Origin: Acidisarcina sp963790505
Lineage (GTDB): Bacteria > Acidobacteriota > Terriglobia > Terriglobales > Acidobacteriaceae
Assembly (NCBI GenBank): GCA_963790505.1
Contig: CAWBOT010000004.1
Location: forward strand, 1 to 64,000
Length of the DNA stretch: 64,000 nucleotides
Reading direction: 5' to 3'
In this document: piece after piece, positions 1-8,106 of the stretch
Position numbering within the stretch: position 1 is the stretch's first letter
Layout: every line of letters begins with the position of its first letter
Notes under the pieces: model-generated
What the model was told of the DNA's origin: nothing
What the model saw: only the letters and a program-made list of their open reading frames with translations
The model's database searches: none
Position numbers and translations under genes: made by a program

Positions 1-1738
1 GCTTCATGCGCTTCTTGCCTTCCTTCTGCTTTTCCAGCAGCTTTCGCTTTCGGGAGATATCGCCGCCATAGCACTTGGCGATAACATTCTTGCGGATGGC
101 AGTCACCGTCTCGCGCGCCACGACCTTCGCCCCGATGGCAGCCTGGATCGCCACCTCGAACATCTGCCGGGGGATGAGCTCGCGCATCTTCGAGACCAGC
201 GCCCGGCCGCGATCGTAGGCAAATTCCTTATGCACAATGATCGAGAGGGCATCGACCGGCTCGCCGCCTACCAGGATGTCCATCTTCACCATCGGCGATA
301 CCCAGGTCCCGGCAAGCTGATAGTCCAGCGAGGCATATCCTCGTGAGACGCTCTTGAGCCGATCGTAGAAATCGAGCACGATCTCGTTGAGCGGCAATTC
401 GTAAGTCAGCATCACCCGCGTCGGGGTGACGTACTCGAAGTTCTTCTGCCGTCCGCGCTTGTCTTCGACCAGCTTGAGAATTCCGCCGACATATTCCTCG
501 TTGGTCAGGATCGTCGCGTTGATCACCGGCTCTTCAATCGTTTCGATCTCGCTCGGATCCGGCCAGCGCGAAGGATTGTCGACCTCAACAACTTTTCCAT
601 CGGTAAGCGTGATGATGTAGCGGACTCCCGGCGCGGTGGTGATCAAGTCCAGGTCGTATTCGCGCTCCAGCCGCTCCTGGATGATCTCCATATGCAGCAG
701 GCCGAGAAAGCCGCAGCGGAAGCCGAAGCCAAGCGCAGCTGAGCTTTCCGGCTCGAAGAAAAACGACGAGTCGTTCAGCCGAAGTTTTTCGAGGGCGTCG
801 CGCAGCAGCGTGTGCTCGTGGGAATCCACGGTATAAATGCCTGCAAAGACCATCGGCTTCAACTCTTCAAAGCCTGCCAGGGGCGATGCGCAGGGCCGCT
901 CGTCTTCGGTGACCGTGTCGCCGATCTTGGTGTCGGCAACGTTTTTGATGGTTGCCACAAAGAAGCCAACTTCGCCGGCAGTCAGCTCGCCGATCTCCAC
1001 CGGCTTGGGGGTGAGCACGCCCATTGAGTCGACGTCGAAGACCCGGCCATTCGACATCAGCCTGATTTTCATTCCCTTTGCGAGCCTGCCGTTGATCACC
1101 CGTACCAGCACCACGACTCCCCGGTAGGGATCGAACCACGAATCGAAGATCAGCGCCTGCAGCGGCGCCTCCGCGTCGCCTGTCGGGGGCGGCAACCGAT
1201 GTACAACGGCCTCCAGGACGTCGGGAACGCCCAGGCCGGTCTTGGCGCTCACCGGAAGGGCATCGGTCGCATCCAGACCGACTGCGGACTCAATCATCTC
1301 CTGCGTGCGCACCACGTCCGCGCTGGGCAGATCGATCTTGTTGATCACCGGAATCATGTCCAGTCCATTGCTGATCGCGAGATACGCGTTGGCGAGCGTT
1401 TGCGCTTCGACGCCTTGCGTCGCATCGACCACCAGCAGCGCGCCTTCGCAGGAAGCGAGTGAGCGCGAGACCTCGTAAGAGAAATCCACGTGGCCGGGAG
1501 TGTCGATCAGATTGAGCTGGTACGTCTCGCCGTTTTTCGCCTGATAGGCCATGCGCACAGCGTGCGCCTTAATGGTGATGCCGCGCTCCCGCTCCAAATC
1601 CATCGCGTCGAGCACCTGCGCCTGCATCTCGCGCGAGGTCAGCGAGCCGGTGAGCTCGAGGAGCCGGTCAGATAGGGTGCTCTTGCCATGATCGATGTGA
1701 GCGATGATGGCGAAATTGCGAATGTGCTGAATGTCCAT
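1..1738 (-). CDS. lepA: Elongation factor 4 (LepA), 3' end outside window
   Basis: Ribosome-associated translational GTPase that back-translocates stalled ribosomes. Reading leftward from an ATG at 1738 gives MDIQHIRNFAIIAHIDHGKS, the usual LepA start, with the G1 loop AHIDHGKST, G3 DTPGH and G4 NKID. About 579 codons are present. The reading frame is still open at position 1 within the Lys/Arg-rich C-terminal region (SRKRKLLEKQKEGKKRMK), so only roughly 20 residues should be missing. No frameshift was seen. The gene is divergent from the lytic transglycosylase gene that follows. The family call is very secure. Confidence 0.97.
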   Translation of the reverse strand, partial: MDIQHIRNFAIIAHIDHGKSTLSDRLLELTGSLTSREMQAQVLDAMDLERERGITIKAHAVRMAYQAKNGETYQLNLIDTPGHVDFSYEVSRSLASCEGALLVVDATQGVEAQTLANAYLAISNGLDMIPVINKIDLPSADVVRTQEMIESAVGLDATDALPVSAKTGLGVPDVLEAVVHRLPPPTGDAEAPLQALIFDSWFDPYRGVVVLVRVINGRLAKGMKIRLMSNGRVFDVDSMGVLTPKPVEIGELTAGEVGFFVATIKNVADTKIGDTVTEDERPCASPLAGFEELKPMVFAGIYTVDSHEHTLLRDALEKLRLNDSSFFFEPESSAALGFGFRCGFLGLLHMEIIQERLEREYDLDLITTAPGVRYIITLTDGKVVEVDNPSRWPDPSEIETIEEPVINATILTNEEYVGGILKLVEDKRGRQKNFEYVTPTRVMLTYELPLNEIVLDFYDRLKSVSRGYASLDYQLAGTWVSPMVKMDILVGGEPVDALSIIVHKEFAYDRGRALVSKMRELIPRQMFEVAIQAAIGAKVVARETVTAIRKNVIAKCYGGDISRKRKLLEKQKEGKKRMK

Positions 1739-1905
1739 GAAGTAATTAAGAAGAAGAGTTGCCGGATGGGCCTCGCCGCGGCCGATTCCCGTGAATGCTT
1801 CAGTGCCAGTCGCAGCGGGAATACGAAAACTTTCCTGAACTCCAATGTTAGCATCGGGAGCCGGCATCGAAGGCCATACAATGGAAGCAGTAACGAATCG
1901 CAAGC

Positions 1906-3726
1906 ATGGATGTTTCCAGACTCGTTTGCGCCGTCTGCGTCGCGGCCACCATTCTGTCCTCAGGGCGCGGCTCCGCTTTCGCGCAGGCTTCACCGGCGTC
2001 AAAGTCTGCGACTCCCACGCCGACCGCAGGCACGCCTTCTCCGCCAGGCCAGCCGCCGATCACGCAGCAGCAGCGAATTCAACAGCAAAAAACCCAGCAA
2101 CTGATCGACACCGTCGAGCAGGCCTACCAGGCGGGCGTCGACAATTACCACGCCGGCCACCTCGAGGCAGCGAAGGCAAGCTTCGACTATGCCGTCGACC
2201 AGATGCTGACCAGCGGCCTCGATCTCAAGAATGATCCCCAGCTTGCGGCCGAGTTCGATCACATCGTCGACGCCGTCAACACTCTCGAGATGGACGCGCT
2301 CAAGCAAGGCAACGGCTTCGAGCCGCGGATTGAGTCCGCGCCGGTCGAGGTCGCCAACGACGTCACCTTCGCCGCTGATCCGGCGCTGACCGCACGGGTC
2401 CAGGCCGACTTGAAGACCACGCAATCGGATCTTCCCCTCGTGCTGAACGACTATGTTGCCAGCTACATCAATTTCTTTGCGAATACCAAGGCCGGTCACG
2501 CGACCATCGTGCACTCGCTGACCCGCGCCGGACGCTACAAGGAGATGATCCAGCGCATTCTCGCCCAGGAGGGCGTGCCCCAGGACCTGATCTATCAGGC
2601 GGTAGCGGAGTCGGGCTTTCAGCCGCAGATCCGCAACGGACGCAGCGGCGCGGGTGGCATGTGGCAGTTCATGCCCGGCGATGCCTACGCTCCGCCGAGA
2701 AGCGCCTGGTACGATCAGCGCTTCGATCCTGAAAAATCGACCCGCGCGTACGCGCGATACATCAAGGCGCTCTACAACCAGTTGGGCGACTGGTACCTGG
2801 CCATGGCCGCCTACGACTGGGGCGCAGGCAATGTGCAGCGCGCGGTGCAGCGCACCGGCTACGCCGACTTCTGGGAGCTCTATCGCCGTAACGCGCTGCC
2901 TCAAGAGACGAAGAATTATGTCCCCATCATTCTGGCCGCGACCATCATGGCCAAGAACCCGAAGCAGTACGGCCTCGACACGATCGTTCTCGATCCGCCG
3001 CTGATCAGTGACACCGTGACCACCGCATACAGCGTCGATCTGCGTCTCGTCTCGGATGTTGTCGAAGCGCCGCTGCCAGAGATCGTAGCGCTCAATCCGA
3101 GCCTGCTGCGCATGGCGACGCCGCCCGACGACTCCTTTGACCTTCATCTGCCGCCGGGAACGAAAGAGCTCTTCACCAAACGGATCGAAGAGATTCCGGT
3201 CGACCGGCGCAAATCATGGCGATTTCATAAGGTCGTCGCTGGCGAGACACTTGAAGACGTCGGCCGCCAGTATCACGTGAGCGCTACCGAGATTGCTTTT
3301 GTCAATCAGCTCGGGGAAGGCCGCGAACTCGCCGGTGTGGAGGCACTGGTGATTCCCGCAACCGCTGTCGCCAGCTCTTCTGCCGCGCACTCTACCCGCT
3401 ACACGGTAAAGAAAGGCGACACGCTGGTCACCCTTGCGGACCGCTTCAACGTTTCAGTCGACGAGCTGCGCAGCTGGAACCATCTCAAAGGAACAGCCGT
3501 CGTTCCGGGCCATACTCTCTATGTTTCCGAGCCGGCGCGCATCACATCGCCGAGCGGCCATCACCACGGAAAGAGCGGCGCGCATCCAACCAATGCGGGC
3601 TCTAGCGCGACCTCAACCCACAAAGCGAAGGTAGGCGGAACACCAAAAGCAGCGTCATCCAAATCGAAAACGACTCAAACTGCCAGTGCCTCGAAGGGAA
3701 AGAAACATCATTCTTCCGGGCCGTGA
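1906..3726 (+). CDS. Exported lytic transglycosylase with two LysM domains (MltD-like)
   Basis: Cleaves the glycan strands of peptidoglycan in the periplasm. The 606-residue product starts with a signal peptide (MDVSRLVCAVCVAATILSSG, then Ala-rich). A helical region follows (about 60-190), then an SLT domain with the catalytic Glu in AESGF (E235) and the typical GxMWQFMP segment. Two LysM repeats (about 440-484 and 498-541) bind peptidoglycan. The C-terminal tail is Ser/Lys/Thr-rich and low complexity. This architecture matches MltD, although the sequence before the SLT domain is longer than in E. coli. It is likely monocistronic; a promoter for the next gene follows the stop. Confidence 0.9.
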   Translation: MDVSRLVCAVCVAATILSSGRGSAFAQASPASKSATPTPTAGTPSPPGQPPITQQQRIQQQKTQQLIDTVEQAYQAGVDNYHAGHLEAAKASFDYAVDQMLTSGLDLKNDPQLAAEFDHIVDAVNTLEMDALKQGNGFEPRIESAPVEVANDVTFAADPALTARVQADLKTTQSDLPLVLNDYVASYINFFANTKAGHATIVHSLTRAGRYKEMIQRILAQEGVPQDLIYQAVAESGFQPQIRNGRSGAGGMWQFMPGDAYAPPRSAWYDQRFDPEKSTRAYARYIKALYNQLGDWYLAMAAYDWGAGNVQRAVQRTGYADFWELYRRNALPQETKNYVPIILAATIMAKNPKQYGLDTIVLDPPLISDTVTTAYSVDLRLVSDVVEAPLPEIVALNPSLLRMATPPDDSFDLHLPPGTKELFTKRIEEIPVDRRKSWRFHKVVAGETLEDVGRQYHVSATEIAFVNQLGEGRELAGVEALVIPATAVASSSAAHSTRYTVKKGDTLVTLADRFNVSVDELRSWNHLKGTAVVPGHTLYVSEPARITSPSGHHHGKSGAHPTNAGSSATSTHKAKVGGTPKAASSKSKTTQTASASKGKKHHSSGP

Positions 3727-3747
3727 TGCACTTCTCGCTTGCACTCA

Positions 3748-3778
3748 TTGGCGACACGTATCATGCTGTTGTTATAAT
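3748..3778 (+). promoter_or_regulatory. Candidate sigma70 promoter for the histone-like gene
   Basis: TTGGCG at 3748-3753 and a perfect TATAAT at 3773-3778 are separated by 19 bp, about 95 bp before the ATG at 3874. The -10 box is perfect but the spacer is slightly long, so confidence is moderate. Confidence 0.45.
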
Positions 3779-3873
3779 CCGCGCCGCGGGCATTTATCAT
3801 GTTGATGTTGCCGCGCGAATAGATTTCAGAATTTGAGACAGATTAACTTCGATGCCCCGGAGGGCGGAATTCA

Positions 3874-4539
3874 ATGCAGGACGAGTACAAGCTTTATGCG
3901 CAGAGCGACGGGCCGGAATCCCCTGGCGACGATCTTTCCAGCGATATCGATGACGACTTTGGTGAGGACGAAGTGGAAGAAGTGAGCATCAACCTCTCAT
4001 CGCTCGATGACGAGGACGGAGGCCTGCATGACGAAGACCTCGAAGAGAGTGAACCAGCGCCGGTTGCGGTTGTGCCCGCTGCTGCGCCAGTGACAAAGGC
4101 GCCGGCAAAGAAGGCCGCCCCGAAAAAAGCTCCCGCGAAGAAAGCAGTGAAGAAAGCTGTAGCGAAAAAAGCCCCGGCTAAGAAGGCAGCGAAAAAGGCC
4201 GTGGCAAAAAAATCTCCAGCGAAGAAAGTGGCGAAGAAAGCTCCAGCAAAAAAAGTTTCGGCTAAAAAGGCCGTATCGAAGTCGGCCGCCAAGAAGAGCA
4301 GTAAAGGCACTCTCGGCGGCGGCAAGGCTACCAAGAAGCTCGTAGCCTCGAAGAAGAAGAGTGCCGGCACCAAAAAACCAACCAAGCGAGGTAGTACTTT
4401 GGCGGTTAAGAAAGCAGCAAAGAAGGCACCCGCAAAGAAGGCGGCCAAGAAAGCGCCTGCAAAGAAGGCGGTAGCGAAGAAGGCTCCCGCGAAGAAGGCA
4501 ACCAAACCCGCAGCTAAGAAAGCGGCCAAGAAGAAGTAA
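3874..4539 (+). CDS. Histone H1-like Ala/Lys/Pro-rich protein with acidic N-terminus
   Basis: Probably a nucleoid-associated DNA-binding protein. The 221-residue product has two halves. Residues 1-65 are strongly acidic (SDIDDDFGEDEVEEVS and similar), and residues 75-221 are a lysine-alanine-proline tail built from repeated AKKAPAKKAA-type units, as in eukaryotic H1 tails and bacterial AlgP or Hc1-like proteins. The ribosome site GGAGGG lies just before the ATG. The low-complexity DNA tract may recombine, so repeat number could vary between strains. A strong terminator follows. The fold of the acidic part is unknown, and DNA binding is inferred only from composition. Confidence 0.75.
   Translation: MQDEYKLYAQSDGPESPGDDLSSDIDDDFGEDEVEEVSINLSSLDDEDGGLHDEDLEESEPAPVAVVPAAAPVTKAPAKKAAPKKAPAKKAVKKAVAKKAPAKKAAKKAVAKKSPAKKVAKKAPAKKVSAKKAVSKSAAKKSSKGTLGGGKATKKLVASKKKSAGTKKPTKRGSTLAVKKAAKKAPAKKAAKKAPAKKAVAKKAPAKKATKPAAKKAAKKK
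4086..4536 (+). repeat. Degenerate codon-level repeats encoding AKKAPAKK units
   Basis: The tract repeats near-identical Lys/Ala/Pro codon blocks (gcgaagaaagc-like and gcaaagaaggc-like). It encodes the basic tail of the histone-like protein. The units are imperfect and change synonymously, so this is a protein-level repeat more than a recent DNA duplication. Confidence 0.7.
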
Positions 4540-4570
4540 CCGTAGTTGCACTGAACAGGCAAGCAAAAGG

Positions 4571-4595
4571 GCCCGGCCGCGCGCCGGGCTTTTTT
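4571..4595 (+). terminator. Rho-independent terminator after the histone-like gene
   Basis: GCCCGG at 4571-4576 pairs with CCGGGC at 4584-4589 around a GC-rich loop, and six T follow (4590-4595). Confidence 0.85.
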
Positions 4596-4678
4596 GCGTC
4601 TATACTCGGGCCTGCAGGGCCGTGAAGAGGTCGGGCAATTGCGAGAAAACGGATCGAACGCGTGTGACCGAATGTTCT

Positions 4679-4754
<76 letters not shown>

Positions 4755-4890
4755 GAAACGGGTGAGAGGCCGGGAGCGGCCTTGCGTAGTCTCTGCGGCA
4801 TCGGGAGACGCCAACCTTGTTAGTGTTGCACAGCCATCAGACCCGCGCCAGCCGCGACGGACGCGCTTCTGTAGAATCGACCCATCCCCG

Positions 4891-6492
4891 ATGGCCGGCA
4901 ATCCTTCTTCCCTATCGTACTGGCAACGTGTGCTGCGCGTCTTCCGGCCCTCGCACCGCCATACCGCTTTCACCGCGACCCTGCTCCTCATGCTCTCGGC
5001 GTTTCTCTCTCGCGTGATCGGCCTGGTGCGGGTGAAATACATTGCTTATCTTTTCGGCGCCGGGCCGCAGACCGACGCCTTCAACTCCGCCTTCCAGCTC
5101 CCCGACATGATTGCGTACTTCCTCGTCGGCGGCGTGGCTTCGGTCACCTTTGTGACCATGCTCAGCCGCTATCGCGAGACGGGACAAGAGGAAGAGGGCA
5201 CCCGCGCAATGTCGGTCATCCTTACCTCAATGCTGCTCGTGCTGGGCGGAGCAATTCTGCTCGGAGAGATCTTCGCGCCGATCTATGTTCGATGGTGGTT
5301 CAAGGGTTTCTCTCCTGAACAGGTGGCGCTGTGTACCTCGATGACCCGAATCCTGCTGCCCGGCCAGCTCTTCTTCTTTGCCGGCGGAGTTTTCGGCTCG
5401 GTCATGCTCGCGCGCAAACAATTCGCTCTGCAGGCGGTCACGCCACTGATCTATAACCTGGGGATTATCTTCGGCGGCATCCTGCTGGCAAAGGCGATCG
5501 GCATTCGCTCTCTCGCCTGGGGGGCGCTCGCCGGAATCCTCATCGGCCCCTTTTTCATGAATGCCGTCGGAGCGCACCGCGCAGGCGTCCGCTACCGGCC
5601 GATGCTCGACTGGTCGAACGCTGGAGCGCGAGAGTGGGTCCGCCTCTCGATCCCGCTCATGCTCGGGGTTTCGCTGGTGACCTTCGATAGTTGGATCATG
5701 AATTATTTTGCTTCGGGAGACCATGGCGCGATCACCCTGCTTACTTACGCCAAGAACCTCTTCACCGCACCCGTTGCTCTCGGCCAGGCAGCCGGCGCCG
5801 CGTCGCTGCCATTTCTTGCCTCACTGATCGGCAAGAACGATCCTGCGGAGTTTTCGCGCAACGTGAACGCGTCTGTGTCGCGCGTACTCGCCTTTTCCAT
5901 CTTGCTCACCGCCTGGATGATCGGTCTTGCCTTCCCGGCCGTGGACCTGATCTTTCGCGGCGGCCTCTTTCATCGCAACAGCGCGCAGGAGATGGCCGTC
6001 TACTTCGCCATCTTCTCGGTCTCGCTCTGCTTCTGGTCGGCGCAGTCGCTTTATGCCCGCGCCTTCTTTGCCTCGAGCAACACGCTCTCGCCGATGATCG
6101 CCAGCACGATCGTCGTGCTCATCTCGCTGCCCATCTACTGGTCGGCTTACCGCGCAAATGGAGCGACTGGTCTCGCGGTCGCCTCTGACATCGGGATCGC
6201 CATCCAGACCATTACTCTCGCCATCATGCTCGACCGCCGCAAGATGGTCTTCCTCTCGGGACTCGAATACAAGGAACTCGGCAGATCGGCGCTCGCCGCC
6301 GTCGCTGGCTTCGGAGCCATCTATCTGGTTCGCCGGGTGATGCCAGCATCGGGTCGATGGAGAGACTTCTTGCTTCTACTGGTGGCGACGGCGGCCTGGG
6401 CGGGGATCTGCGCGGCGGTCCTGAAAGCCACCGGCTCCAATCTGCCCAACCAACTCGTCGCCCGCTTTGCAAGAAAACCTGCCGTGGGTTAG
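4891..6492 (+). CDS. murJ: Lipid II flippase MurJ (MviN family)
   Basis: Flips lipid II across the inner membrane for peptidoglycan synthesis. The product is 533 residues with about 14 hydrophobic segments. The N-terminal motif is typical of the family (LSRVIGLVRVKYIAYLFGAG followed by TDAFNSAFQLPD). The frame extends upstream to 4762. I chose ATG 4891 (MAGNPSSLSYWQ) because the extra 43 residues are unlike MurJ. The gene is divergent from the tRNA. Length and topology fit MurJ with no disruption. Confidence 0.93.
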   Translation: MAGNPSSLSYWQRVLRVFRPSHRHTAFTATLLLMLSAFLSRVIGLVRVKYIAYLFGAGPQTDAFNSAFQLPDMIAYFLVGGVASVTFVTMLSRYRETGQEEEGTRAMSVILTSMLLVLGGAILLGEIFAPIYVRWWFKGFSPEQVALCTSMTRILLPGQLFFFAGGVFGSVMLARKQFALQAVTPLIYNLGIIFGGILLAKAIGIRSLAWGALAGILIGPFFMNAVGAHRAGVRYRPMLDWSNAGAREWVRLSIPLMLGVSLVTFDSWIMNYFASGDHGAITLLTYAKNLFTAPVALGQAAGAASLPFLASLIGKNDPAEFSRNVNASVSRVLAFSILLTAWMIGLAFPAVDLIFRGGLFHRNSAQEMAVYFAIFSVSLCFWSAQSLYARAFFASSNTLSPMIASTIVVLISLPIYWSAYRANGATGLAVASDIGIAIQTITLAIMLDRRKMVFLSGLEYKELGRSALAAVAGFGAIYLVRRVMPASGRWRDFLLLLVATAAWAGICAAVLKATGSNLPNQLVARFARKPAVG

Positions 6493-6519
6493 GAGCAGAA
6501 GCCCGCCGAATTTCCCTTC

Positions 6520-6549
6520 TTGACACCAGCAGATTATCTTAGCTAGGAT
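6520..6549 (+). promoter_or_regulatory. Candidate promoter of the toxin-antitoxin operon
   Basis: Perfect -35 TTGACA at 6520-6525 and -10-like TAGGAT at 6544-6549, with an 18-bp spacer. It ends about 20 bp before the GTG start of the antitoxin and overlaps the repeats described for 6532-6567. Confidence 0.6.
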
Positions 6550-6567
6550 TTTCTTAGCAGGATAATC
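6532..6567 (+). promoter_or_regulatory. Putative autoregulatory operator of the toxin-antitoxin operon
   Basis: Two overlapping symmetries are visible. GATTATC (6532-6538) and GATAATC (6561-6567) form an inverted repeat. Between them, TCTTAGCTAGGAT (6537-6549) is repeated as TCTTAGCAGGAT (6552-6563). The block overlaps the -10 box, as expected for an operator bound by a Phd-type antitoxin or antitoxin-toxin complex. Function is inferred. Confidence 0.5.
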
Positions 6568-6569
6568 CA

Positions 6570-6821
6570 GTGCAAGAAGTATCAATGTTTGAAGCCAAGA
6601 CCCAGCTTTCCAAGCTGGTGAAACTCGCCAACCAAGGCGAGGAGATTGTGATCACTTCCGGTCGCGATCGCAAGCCTGTTGCGCGGATCGTTGCCATGGA
6701 GCCAAAAGAAGTGCAGCGCCGCCCGCTGGGCCTCTTCAAAGGCGTCTTTGAAGTGGGCCCTGAATTCTTCGAGCCCCTGCCGGAGGAGGAATTGCGCCTC
6801 TGGAATGGTGAGGGCGATTGA
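6570..6821 (+). CDS. Phd/YefM-type antitoxin
   Basis: An 83-residue antitoxin expected to bind DNA through its N-terminal Phd fold and to neutralise the PIN toxin with its C-terminus. GTG at 6570 gives MQEVSMFEAKTQLSKLVKLA, the classic Phd opening (V-x-EAKTxLSxL). AGGA 8 nt upstream supports this start; ATG 6585 would remove the first strand. The C-terminal half (LGLFKGVFEVGPEFFEPLPE) resembles the toxin-binding tail of type II antitoxins paired with PIN toxins. The stop overlaps the toxin start (TTGA). Confidence 0.88.
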   Translation: MQEVSMFEAKTQLSKLVKLANQGEEIVITSGRDRKPVARIVAMEPKEVQRRPLGLFKGVFEVGPEFFEPLPEEELRLWNGEGD

Positions 6822-7204
6822 GGCTGTTGCTCGATACTCATGCACTGCTCTGGTCGTTCTCCGAAGTTGCCAAACTCAGCGCGAATGCTAGAGAGGCCTT
6901 GGAGGACTATGCCAATGACACCTACGTCTCCGCCGCCAGCGCTTGGGAGATTGCGACAAAATTCCGCATTGGCAAGCTGCCCCAGGCAGAGCCATTCGTG
7001 TATGCCCTCGAAGAGAGCCTTCGCAAACTGCGCTTTAAGGAACTCGCTGTCACCGTGGGTCATGCGCAACGCGCTGGCCTCTTGGCTGGAGAGCATAAGG
7101 ATCCGTTTGATCGACTGCTGATCGCACAGGCCCAGGCGGAGAACCTTCTGCTGGTGAGTAATGAGAAGTTATTCGATAACTTTGGGGTTCAGCGACTTTG
7201 GTGA
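6818..7204 (+). CDS. PIN-domain toxin (VapC-like ribonuclease)
   Basis: A Mg-dependent RNase toxin of 128 residues. It starts at TTG 6818, overlapping the antitoxin stop by 4 nt, which indicates translational coupling. PIN acidic residues are visible: D in LLLDTHALLW, E in SAWEIATK and D in DPFDRLLIAQA, followed by the SNEKLFDNF end. The length is normal for the family. The RNA target cannot be read from sequence. The pair is probably a mobile addiction module. Confidence 0.9.
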   Translation: MRLLLDTHALLWSFSEVAKLSANAREALEDYANDTYVSAASAWEIATKFRIGKLPQAEPFVYALEESLRKLRFKELAVTVGHAQRAGLLAGEHKDPFDRLLIAQAQAENLLLVSNEKLFDNFGVQRLW

Positions 7205-7319
7205 TATCTATCAATGCTGGTGCGGACCGGTCGTGGAGGAAACTGCGGACGGATGTTGATGTTCGGCTTGTCCGGCAAGTGGACGCCACACCTGCTCTTG
7301 CGGATAACACTAGGGACTT

Positions 7320-7886
7320 TCAGGCAGTATCGAGTTGCGGAGACAGATCCCCTTGTGTACTGGTTGCCACGTCGAGGTTTCCGAATAGACGCTCCAGAAC
7401 TTCGTCGAGCGTATCAAGCTGCACAAATTTGTTACGAGGGATAATCCGCTGATCTGGGCGTTCCGTCTTTTCGCCTTTGGCGTTGCCCTTGGTATGTTTG
7501 GCAACTGCCATCGCCCGGATATCGGGCAGCGGTTTTCCGGGAGCGCTGCCCATCCATAGGTAGGAGACGGGTTTCAGCTCCGGATTTACTATGATCCAGA
7601 TGATGCAGCCGCTCGGCTTGTTCATCAACTTGAGGCTGGCTTTGATACTAGCCGTCTTGCCATCGACGATTGAGGTTTTGAATTGAATGTGCCTGTCGAT
7701 CTTGCCGCGACTCATCACCAAGTCGTATCCTCCAGCGTCGAACTCGGAGCGCAAGACTTCAACATCTATTACGTGACGCTGCCACAGCCGTCTCAGGGCA
7801 TCGCCCACGAACACATGCTCTACGATCCTCTCGCGTAGTGTCGAGTGTAGATAGTGCGAAGTACGCTCATCCGTTTCGACGTCCAT
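7320..7886 (-). CDS. Hypothetical protein with possible PD-(D/E)XK nuclease-like core
   Basis: A 188-residue protein I do not recognise by family. Residues 35-70 hold VEVLRSEFDAGGYDLVM, then a charged turn, then RHIQFKTS. This E-x(n)-D-x(n)-QxK spacing resembles PD-(D/E)XK nuclease active sites. A ribosome site (GAAAGG) lies about 7 nt before the ATG at 7886. No methylase or partner is next to it; the toxin-antitoxin pair converges on it from the left and aconitase lies upstream on the same strand. It could also be a non-catalytic member of that fold. The function is unproven. Confidence 0.6.
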   Translation of the reverse strand: MDVETDERTSHYLHSTLRERIVEHVFVGDALRRLWQRHVIDVEVLRSEFDAGGYDLVMSRGKIDRHIQFKTSIVDGKTASIKASLKLMNKPSGCIIWIIVNPELKPVSYLWMGSAPGKPLPDIRAMAVAKHTKGNAKGEKTERPDQRIIPRNKFVQLDTLDEVLERLFGNLDVATSTQGDLSPQLDTA

Positions 7887-8070
7887 CTGGTCCTTTCTCT
7901 ATCTGAGAGAGGACTTTATCATGCCTGATCCAGAGCGAACGGTAAACGGCCTTGAACCTGTCGAAAAGACAACTCGCAGGGGAGATGCTGTCTTCGCTTA
8001 CACTGGCATGGAAATGAGGCACAACTTCTCGCTCAACGTGTAGCCGCAGAAACGGAGTCATCGGCAACAT
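7867..8070 (-). CDS. Possible small ORF upstream of the nuclease-like gene
   Basis: An open frame of 67 codons that overlaps the start of the 188-residue gene by 20 nt. The product contains VEREVVPHFHASVSEDSISP and matches no family I know. It might be a small partner or simply non-coding leader sequence. I report it only because it fills an otherwise empty 220-bp interval. Confidence 0.2.
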   Translation of the reverse strand: MLPMTPFLRLHVEREVVPHFHASVSEDSISPASCLFDRFKAVYRSLWIRHDKVLSQIEKGPDGRRNG

Positions 8071-8106
8071 CGCGCCGATAACCCCGTCTCGGCTCTGGCA
8101 GATCCG

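Noticed and set aside
1999..3147. 382-codon open frame on the minus strand opposite the lytic transglycosylase gene
   Set aside because: It is the antisense frame of a well-supported gene, with His/Arg/Val-rich nonsense composition typical of high-GC shadow frames.
4086..4536. Possible CRISPR-like or tandem DNA repeat
   Set aside because: The repetition is at the amino-acid level (AKKAPAKK); units are not identical and there are no regular spacers.
4762..4890. Longer start for murJ (extra 43 residues)
   Set aside because: The extension is Arg/Pro-rich, unlike MurJ, and begins beside the tRNA. The ATG at 4891 fits the family start.
7198..7452. Two short plus-strand frames after the PIN toxin
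   Set aside because: Both run antisense into the 188-residue gene and have no ribosome site or known sequence.
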